Shown here piece by piece: positions 57,108 through 64,000 of a stretch of 64,000 nucleotides of DNA. Positions within the stretch are counted from its first letter, which is position 1. Each line of letters starts with the position of its first letter. Below the pieces are notes generated by a model. The model had not been told where the DNA came from, did not search any database, and saw nothing but the letters and a program-made list of their open reading frames with translations. The DNA comes from Temnothorax longispinosus (lineage: Eukaryota > Arthropoda > Insecta > Hymenoptera > Formicidae), in NCBI RefSeq assembly GCF_030848805.1, contig NC_092362.1:9382176-9446175 (forward strand), given 5' to 3'. The position numbers and the translations under genes were made by a program.

Positions 57108-57471
57108 TGTAAAGAGAGTACACTCTCTTTAAATCTAGCGCGCTTAGTAGGCTCCACGCGCGTTTCTATGACACCCGCTGGATGTCCCGTCGAGCACTAA
57201 AAGAACAGCTGAGCAGAGAGAAGAAATATAAGAGAGAACACGTGTGAGAATAAAAAGGTTATTAAAGAATAGAGGTGATTAAAGAAGAGTTGTGAAAGAG
57301 AGACGAATAATTAACCTTAATTGTCGTTTCTCTTATTTACAGGTAACTGGTAACTTGTGTATATATTGTAAATAGTAACATCGATTATAAGATAAAACCT
57401 CTTATTTACAGAGAAACAAATTTGGTTCAGTTATTCGGATAACCTAAACCTCATAGATAGAAAGATATTAT
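57108..57471 (+). repeat. 3' LTR of the plus-strand Gypsy element
   Basis: Same sequence as the 5' LTR except two differences (GAAATATAAG versus GATATATAAG near 57223, and AAAAAGG versus AAAAGGG near 57256). It is followed by TATATA. Confidence 0.9.
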
Positions 57472-57518
57472 ATATATATATATATATATATTCATTATAA
57501 AATAGATTATAATATATA

Positions 57519-57731
57519 CAGGGTGAATTTTAATGGATGTCCCATTCACAATTGTCATCTGCCAATTTGTCTCAATTTTCTTTCTATATATATAAAAAAA
57601 TTTTCCATTTTGTAACGAAGACGTAAAGTTTAACAATTATTCTATATAAGTGAAGTGCTCTTTATCAAAAAAAGGATGCTCGATGAAGTATTGATGGTAA
57701 AAGGATGGGACATCCATTAAAATTCACCCTG
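57519..57731. mobile_element. 213-bp MITE
   Basis: Starts CAGGGTGAATTTTAATGG and ends with its exact complement CCATTAAAATTCACCCTG. Flanked by TATATA on both sides (minimal TA duplication), so probably of Tc1/mariner type. Confidence 0.75.
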
Positions 57732-57738
57732 TATATAT

Positions 57739-59248
57739 GGGACGTTCCATGTCAACCAGGACAGGGCCGTCTCCAAAATTCTATTGAACCGATTAAAATG
57801 GTTAAGGGCTTAAAATCTTTGTTTTTGTGTGCTTTATCAAATACAGTGTGGTACTTTTGAAAATTCAATATAGCAGTCAAAATATGGCGCTTCATATGAG
57901 TTAAAAACAAATCATATGATTAATTTGTTGTTTCTAATGGAAAAAAGAGGATACATAGCTTGTGAGTAGATAGCACTAAGATTTAAATGTCTCTCAAAAA
58001 AATAAAAATGGCGGATCTAATATGGCGGACGAATTTTTCTTAAATTCATTAGATTTACTTGAAACTCGTTACTCGGGGGTTTTTGGGGTCGCTAATTACG
58101 AAGTTGAAGTCAGATTTTAAAAATTTAAAATGGCGGATCCATTATGGCGGATTGATTTTTTTTCAATTCATCGGATTCACTTGAAACTCGTTACTCGGGG
58201 GTTTTTGGGGTCGCTGATTACGAAATTAAAGTCAGTTTAGAGAAATTCAAAATGGCGGATCCTATATATCTAACAAAGGCAAGATGTAATAATCCAACCA
58301 ACGAAGGCAAGATGTAATGCATAATCCAGCCAGCAAAAGCAAGATGTAATAATCCAACCAACCTTGGTTACGAATGTATTTGACGTATTCTTATTGAACA
58401 GATACAGTAATAAGCTGATACGATACGTCATGCACAAGATTGATGCAATGGACTGATATAAAGAATGTAATAGCGGATCGTAACAAGGCACGCGTACACG
58501 CGGGACGTCTCTTTTTGAGAGCGAGTAGAACGGAACCGGATCTAATAAAATTAGATGGCGTATGCGCTGCCGTCTCGAGCGCTGTCGTCCCGAGCGCTGT
58601 CGTGCAGACCGTCCGGGGCGGCCACCTCAACACAATAGAATGTTAATAAAATGATGATCTGCTGATCGTCTTTTGTTTTCAGGGTTTCATAACTCTAGGC
58701 CGAACTGTTTAAAACGAAACTTAGTCCGCTCGACGCTCACCGCTCCTAGGTAGAATATAGGTCCAATGTAAGGAAAAATAGGTCCATTGTAGGACAAAAT
58801 AGGTTCTATGTAGGATCAAAGTAGGTTTAATGTAGCGACAAAGAAGATTTAGTGTTGGTTAAAAGTTAGTTCACCGTTAGATTCGTAATCAGCGACCCCA
58901 AAAACCCTCCGAGTAACGAGTTTCAAGTAAATCTGATAAATTTAAGAAAAATTCGTCCGCCATATTGGATCCGCCATTTTTATTTTTTTGAGAGACATTC
59001 AAATCTTAGTGCTATTTACTCACAAGCTATGTATCTTCTTTTTTCCATTAGAAACAACAATTTAATTATATGATTTGTGTTTTTAACTCATATGAAGCGC
59101 CATATTTTGACCGCCATATTGAATTTTCAAAAGTACCACACTGTATTTGATAAAGCACACAAAAACAAAGATTTTAAGCCCCAAACCATTTTAATCGGTT
59201 CAATAGAATTTTGGAGACGGCCCTGTCCCGGTTGACATGGAACGTCCC
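57739..59248. mobile_element. 1.5-kb non-autonomous element with about 350-bp terminal repeats
   Basis: Ends are GGGACGTTCCATGTCAACC and its near complement; arms about 57739-58090 and 58887-59248. It is flanked by ATATAT on both sides. The interior has a duplicated roughly 125-bp segment containing GGGGGTTTTTGGGGTCGCT (58005-58255). It also has three copies of a GGCAAGATGTAATAATCC unit (58273-58365) and four copies of an ATAGGTCCAATGTAGGA unit (58756-58848). No transposase. Confidence 0.75.
58756..58848 (+). repeat. Tandem repeat, four approximately 22-bp units
   Basis: Units AATAGGTCCAATGTAAGG, AATAGGTCCATTGTAGG, AATAGGTTCTATGTAGG and AGTAGGTTTAATGTAGC follow one another. Confidence 0.8.
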
Positions 59249-59378
59249 ATATATATAATCAGCTGTTTTATAATGAATCAATTGTACGATAAAACAAAGT
59301 TATTTATCTGGTTATAATATTGACAGTCCTTGAATCTGAATTCTTTAAACAAAATTGGACAATTCGTTGAATCTAAGA

Positions 59379-60442
59379 TCAGATTTTAGCTTTCTTCCTA
59401 TTTTTATCTGACACTGTATACTTGTCGTAACTTTTCGTTGGATCAAAAGGTTCCCATCTACTCGCTGGAAAAATGTGTTTGTTCCTCTCGTACCGTGATC
59501 TAATGAGAAAAATAAAAAAATAACATAAAAGAGAATTATACAAAGTATTCTTTTAATAATAAATACCTAAGTAAAACTTTTCCGACATGTGATTCCTCGG
59601 TTTCGACAGAAGCATCGTGCATAATACAAATATCATCGTGAACGTCAAATGTGAACAGAGGCCCGCTCTTTCCTCGTGCCTAATCGCAATATTACATACA
59701 TTAAAATAACATGCCAACATTGTGATATTGCTTCATAAGTTTTATCATATAGTATATTTACCTTAGTTACAATAAAATCAGTTATAGTTGCAGTAAAACG
59801 TATAATGGTGCGGTAATATAAGATTCTCCTTGACACACATTAACTGATCTGCCATTACTGTTTTAAGCTCGTTGAATTCACGCCTCAGAACTTCTAAACA
59901 TCTCTGAAAAACCTAATAGATAGAATTACTTGTATGTGAAAATTTAATTTATGCAGCAGAACATTATATATCATGCCAATGTTACTCCAAAAGTGACACT
60001 GGAGTATTAATAACTTAAACGTTCTCTAAACCACTGAGACATTCACCTTTCTTCATTATAAAACTCCGACGATGGTCAGATCCATTCCAATAACTGAATG
60101 TGATCTCAATTTCTCATTCCTTCAACGCGTTCTGCTTTCTAGCCCATTCATGTCTCAATTCTTCCCTAAGTTTATTTTCCTTCTCGTCCCTTTCCCTACT
60201 GGCAAAAAACATGTATCTACATCTGGATTTTTCTAAATCTTCTTAATCGCAGGGCCATCAGATTGCACATTTTCTGACTGCGGGGATTTTTCGGCATTGT
60301 CTTTGTCAGAAGACATCTCAGCTTCATCTTCGTCTTCGTCTAAATTAAAAGACAAAGCTTGAATCTGTCTCTTCTGTTTGTTCTTTTCTGTCTGCTTCGC
60401 CGCTAGTGCTCTTTCCTTTTCCTGCTTTTTTTCACGTTCCTT
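59379..60442 (-). pseudogene. FAM50/XAP5-type pseudogene, introns retained
   Basis: Four minus-strand blocks: 60442-60047, 59903-59762, 59679-59567 and 59499-59379. They match the C-terminal two thirds of the nuclear FAM50/XAP5 family. Block 1 has KRQIQALSFNLDEDEDE, KNPDVDTCFLP and EIEITFSYWNGSDHRR. Block 2 has LILPHHYTFY; block 3 ARGKSGPLFTFDVHDD; block 4 NKHIFPASRWEPFDP. Lesions: TAG just before KNPDVD, a shift after FLP, TGA before EIEITF, and a shift before the DFIVTK equivalent. Introns at family-like places show it came from genomic DNA. The N-terminal coiled coil is missing. Confidence 0.87.
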
Positions 60443-60762
60443 CTACCAAAGCATAAAATACACGTACAAAAATACAAATTATGAGATAATCAGGATTATA
60501 AAAAGATTGTAAGAAATTACTTGTGGGTATCAAGATTTGTGAATGTTCGCTCAATTTAACGGCGGATTTTCTCTTGCATTCCGCGTGACCGACGGTACAT
60601 GCACATTTCGTGGCATCTAGCCTTAGCATCTTTGTGATATCGTCATCATGCATTAGGATTTTCTTCGTATCCTATCTTCTGAAGAAGCCCATCGAAAATT
60701 CTTGATATGTATGACTAGATGACATTCAGAGCACTAGGCAGAAATCAAACACACATACATAT
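60443..60762. other. Unresolved stretch upstream of the FAM50-like pseudogene
   Basis: A minus-strand frame at 60524-60653 (HDDDITKMLRLDATKC, then CTVGHAECKRKSAVKL) has protein-like composition with several Cys, but no family was recognised and it does not match the FAM50 N-terminus. Confidence 0.3.
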
Positions 60763-62208
60763 GGGGCATTCCACACCAATCCGCAAGGAGTCAAACTTCG
60801 ACCTTTTTATTTTTGATGGCCGCTCGTTTTTTAACAGGTCTTTACGAGTATTAGACCCCTGTTAAATCGTTTCTATAATAAATGTAGCGTTTCCGAAATA
60901 GAGCCTGCGCAAAATGAGGACTGCAAAATTTTCAATGAATTTTTTTGCCTATTAGACAACGTCTAAAAAAAAAATTTATTGAACATAAAATACGCTATTT
61001 AGATCATAGTTTAAAAAAAAAATTATTCCAAATTTTTATAATAATAATTTTGAACTAATAAAATAAAAAAACACAAAAATTTGAATATCTCAAAAACCCC
61101 ATTTTCTATTTTTTTGAAATTTATAGGGAATATTCTAGGGAATATTAGAAGAATTTTAAGACTAGTTGGAAGTTGCGCAAAATTTTTGGAATTTTTTTAT
61201 AAATTTTTTTGTGAGGCAGTAGTAATATTTGACTCACAAAAGTGTAGTTAAAAACGCGTTTCAGACAATTCTGAATCAATTTAGATATACTTTTTTACTA
61301 AAGCATGATGAAGATCTCGGCATAGCACACGACAATTGTGACGATGAATAGTGTGGGAAAGGCGAAAAAAATAAATTTATGAGGAAGTTTAATTCAATAA
61401 GTACATTTGTTTAAGAACATATTATTTATAATTTTATTATTTTGTGCTCAGTATAATCATTTGAAAATGAGTAATCTTTAACAATTAATTTATAATTTTT
61501 GGTATGACTTGGTATGACGCAGTGGACACGTTGAGTCTAAGGTATTCTTTTTGTTTGATCGTACCGACCTGTCAAAAATTCAGCGGCGATTTCAAGTATT
61601 GGGACAAAAAAAATTATGAAATTGCCGTCGAATTTTTGACAGGTTGGTACGATCAAACAAAAAGAGTACCTCAGACTCAACGTGTCCACTGCGTCATACC
61701 AAGTCATACCAAAAATTATAAATTAATTGTTAAAGATTACTCTTTTTCGAATGATTATACTGAGCACAAAATAATAAAATTATAAATAATATGTTCTTAA
61801 ACAAATGTACTTATTGAATTAAACTTCCTCATAAATCTATTTCTTTCGCCTTTCCCACACTGTTCATCGCAATTGTCGTGTGCTATGCCGAGATCTTCAT
61901 CATGCTTTAGTAAAAAAGTATATCTAAATTGATTCAGAATTGTCTGAAACGCGTTTTTAACTACACTTTTGTGAGTTAAATGTTACTACTGCCTCACAAA
62001 AAAATTTATAAAAAAATCCCAAAAATTCTGCGCAACTTCCAACTAATCTTAAAATTCTTCTAATACTCCCTAGAATATTCCCTATAAACAAAAAAATAGA
62101 AAATAGGGTTTTTGAGATATTCAAATTTTTGTGTTTTTTTACTTTATTAGTTTAAAATCATTATTATAAAAATTTGGGATAATTTTTTTTTTAAACTATG
62201 ATCTAAAT
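60763..62208. mobile_element. Palindromic element truncated by a hAT insertion
   Basis: The left end GGGGCATTCCACACC resembles the ends of the 57739-59248 element. From 60998 to 62208 the DNA is one large palindrome: arm 60998-61594 pairs with 61617-62208 around about 61605, with few mismatches. The right side stops at GATCTAAAT, where the hAT terminus begins, so the partner of 60763-60997 should lie beyond the hAT element. The frames inside it are not genes. Confidence 0.75.
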
Positions 62209-64000
62209 CAGAGCCGGGATTTAGTTGCACATTTCGGGCCGATTCCCGAGGCGACGCCTCCTATACCCCCACTACCGCTCGAGGCGCAGCGGCCGAGCCG
62301 CCGATCGCTCACGTGACGCGTCATCTCAGGAGCGTCGCGCGTGCTATAAGCATGATGGAACTGTAATCTCCCCCGAATAATAAACCGATTAAAAAGTTAG
62401 TTATATAGACGGTTAGAATATGTAATTATAATTAGGACAATAGTTTCCGCGCCACCCATGAGGTACTATTGCTGACACGTTTTTTTTTAAGTGGTATCCC
62501 CAGTAGGCCTACTCCACTGAAAAAATAATATGTATTTTTATTTTTTTCCTTTGAATGATAAAGTAATCACTGCGCACTCTCATTTACTAATTGGTCGATT
62601 TTCTAGGCCGTTTACATGATTTTACAATAGATGGGATATCTATAGAAATGTTAGAAGAACTAGCTCGCATTAATAAAGTTAATGATTTATCGCTTAAAGA
62701 AGAACGTTTATCGGATTTTATAATTTTCATTTTCGAAAACGAGCATTCACATAAGTATGTGGATCCGAACATGGAAAATATTCGAAGACCAAAATTTTTA
62801 AGATTAGGGTAATTTGAATTGTTTAAAATCTTAAAAAAGTCCGCTCCTTTTTCTGGACGAGTTTTGAGGGAAAGATCATTTTGCAAATCGCAAAGTTCCT
62901 CTTGAAATTCTACATTTTGTTGTTCGATTTCCGCGGTGAGAGGATTTTCGAACAGAACTAAGTCCTTTCTAAGACTTTCAAAGTCAGTAAAACGCGTGTC
63001 GAACTGAGTTATTAATGAGTCAATTAACTGAATATATTTTTTAAAATTGCAAACTGTGCCGTATTCTTGGAAGAGAATCTGGCAAGAGGGGTAGAAATGA
63101 AGAGTGTCTTTTTCTAAGTGATTTTTAAATAAAACTAGTTTTCTACGAAATGAGTCAATATGACTAACTAATTGACATATTGTCTGGTTGGTCTTTTGCA
63201 GCTTTGAATTTAAAATATTTAAATGATTAGTTACATCGGTGATGAAAGCGAGTTCACAAAGAAACTCTGTGTCTTCGAAGAGATATTTAATGTCATCATC
63301 TTTGGCAATAGACATTTCTTGCAAGAAAAGAAAGATCTCTTTTCTTATCGCAAAAAACTTCTCTAAACATTTCCCAGCACTGAGCCATCGGACTTCACAA
63401 TGTAGGGGTACATCTGTATAAATTGCATTATGCTCTTCGAGAAAGTGTTGAAATTTGCGATGAGAAAGAAACTTGTGGCCGCCTTTTATTAAATTAATAA
63501 TTTTTGTAACAGTTTTCATGGCGGTAGATAATTTTATAGCTTTCCCACATAATGCTTCTTGATGAATAATACAATGAATAAGGGGAATTTTAAATTGCGC
63601 TGCTTTAGTTGACCGAAGAAACCAATTTTTTGACCTGTCATCGCTCTTGCGCCATCTGTTACTATGGCTGAACATTTTGAAAAATCGGTGTCAAATTTTT
63701 GAAGAGTTTGTTCAACGGCTTTAAAAATATCTAGACCTGTTGTTGTGTCATGTAATGGAACAAAATCTAAGAGCTCCTCAACATGTGAAAAATCATTTTG
63801 TACAATTCGAGCAAAAATACTCAATTGACTCACATGTCCAATATCGGTGCTTTCATCTAAACATAATGAAAAATAAGCACAACTGGCTAACAAAAATTTT
63901 AGTTTTTCTTCTATCGAACAAGCAATATCAGTAATTCTTGCTGCCACTGTCTTTTTAGTTAAAGGAATGCTAGCAGCTTCAGCAAGCGTCAATGAATTGC
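62209..64000 (-). mobile_element. hAT transposon, runs off the window
   Basis: One terminus is visible: CAGAGCCGGGATTTAG, a typical hAT end (CAGRG). The GC-rich terminal region to about 62360 is followed by a hAT transposase gene read toward this end. The other end and the expected 8-bp duplication lie outside the window. Confidence 0.8.
62587..64000 (-). pseudogene. hAT transposase, 3' part, one frameshift
   Basis: The minus-strand frame from the window edge to about 63575 has FSLCLDESTDIGHVSQLS, with the first catalytic Asp region, and IVTDGARAMTG. After a one-base shift near FPL it continues in another frame with IHCIIHQEALCGK and LHCEVRWLSAGKCLEKF. It ends with a hAT dimerisation-type C-terminus (FGLRIFSMFGSTYLCECSFSKM) and a stop at 62587. 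This is the family related to domesticated GTF2IRD2/ZBED-like proteins. The N-terminal zinc finger is outside the window. The shift makes it inactive as read. Confidence 0.85.

Larger units (their letters stand above)
52540..57471 (+). mobile_element. Young plus-strand Ty3/Gypsy element with frameshift damage
   Basis: LTRs of about 364 bp at 52540-52903 and 57108-57471 differ at two positions that I could see. It has gag, protease, reverse transcriptase, RNase H and integrase but no env. A purine tract GGAGAGGGGAGA precedes the 3' LTR. It sits in an AT microsatellite, so its target duplication cannot be sized. Besides a probable programmed -1 shift, there are about three further frame breaks. 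The LTR similarity suggests recent insertion, so some breaks could be sequence errors in A-runs. Confidence 0.9.

Noticed and set aside
58440..58646. 68-residue plus-strand frame inside the 57739-59248 element
   Set aside because: No domain, inside a non-autonomous element, with an overlapping frame on the other strand.
61504..61785. 93-residue frame across the palindrome centre
   Set aside because: It reads through both arms of an inverted repeat; its two halves are reverse complements.

Overview
The window looks like insect nuclear DNA, most plausibly a hymenopteran and perhaps an ant. The background is AT-rich and intron-bearing. Residual genes resemble insect and vertebrate orthologues, and the repeats (errantivirus-like Gypsy, Penelope-like, PIF/Harbinger, piggyBac, hAT) are typical of insect repeat-rich regions. 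The species is inferred only. No complete host gene was found. Nearly all recognisable coding sequence belongs to mobile elements or to broken copies of conserved host genes.

Layout. 1-10.9 kb: AT-rich DNA with small inverted-repeat elements, a decayed DEAH-helicase fragment (TDRD9/spindle-E type) and a few candidate exons. 11.0-25.8 kb: a recently inserted minus-strand Gypsy retrovirus-like element (gag-pol-env, 419-bp LTRs, CTCT target duplication). Its env is split by a Penelope-like fold-back and by a GC-rich insertion; the latter holds a second Penelope inverted dimer, which in turn holds a Harbinger-type MITE. 25.8-29.2 kb: apparently empty. 29.2-32.1 kb: intron-retaining pseudogene of the HECTD1 ubiquitin ligase (minus). 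32.2-35.1 kb: a repeat cluster. 35.4-37.0 kb: one candidate exon and two MITEs. 38.0-43.4 kb: a Harbinger nest, with an intact-looking transposase gene, a damaged Myb-like partner gene, two internally deleted copies and a 905-bp solo LTR. 43.5-49.7 kb: a DNA transposon with about 0.93-kb palindrome-rich terminal inverted repeats, an unassigned protein gene and a nested piggyBac-type MITE. 51.2-52.4 kb: 3' exons of a BLM (RecQ) helicase. 52.5-57.5 kb: a second, young plus-strand Gypsy element with a canonical -1 frameshift heptamer and an apparent self-priming PBS. 57.5-59.2 kb: two inverted-repeat elements. 59.4-60.4 kb: a FAM50/XAP5 pseudogene. 60.8-64 kb: a 1.2-kb palindrome cut by a hAT transposon that runs off the window.

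How it fits together: this is a transposon graveyard and nursery in which insertion order can be read from target-site duplications. Both Gypsy elements are recent (1 difference in about 419 LTR bases, and 2 in about 364), yet both carry coding breaks. Four unrelated conserved host genes survive as partial, intron-retaining copies, which suggests segmental duplication into a poorly selected region. No RNA genes or CRISPR arrays were recognised. Exon edges were read by eye from GT/AG signals and family similarity.
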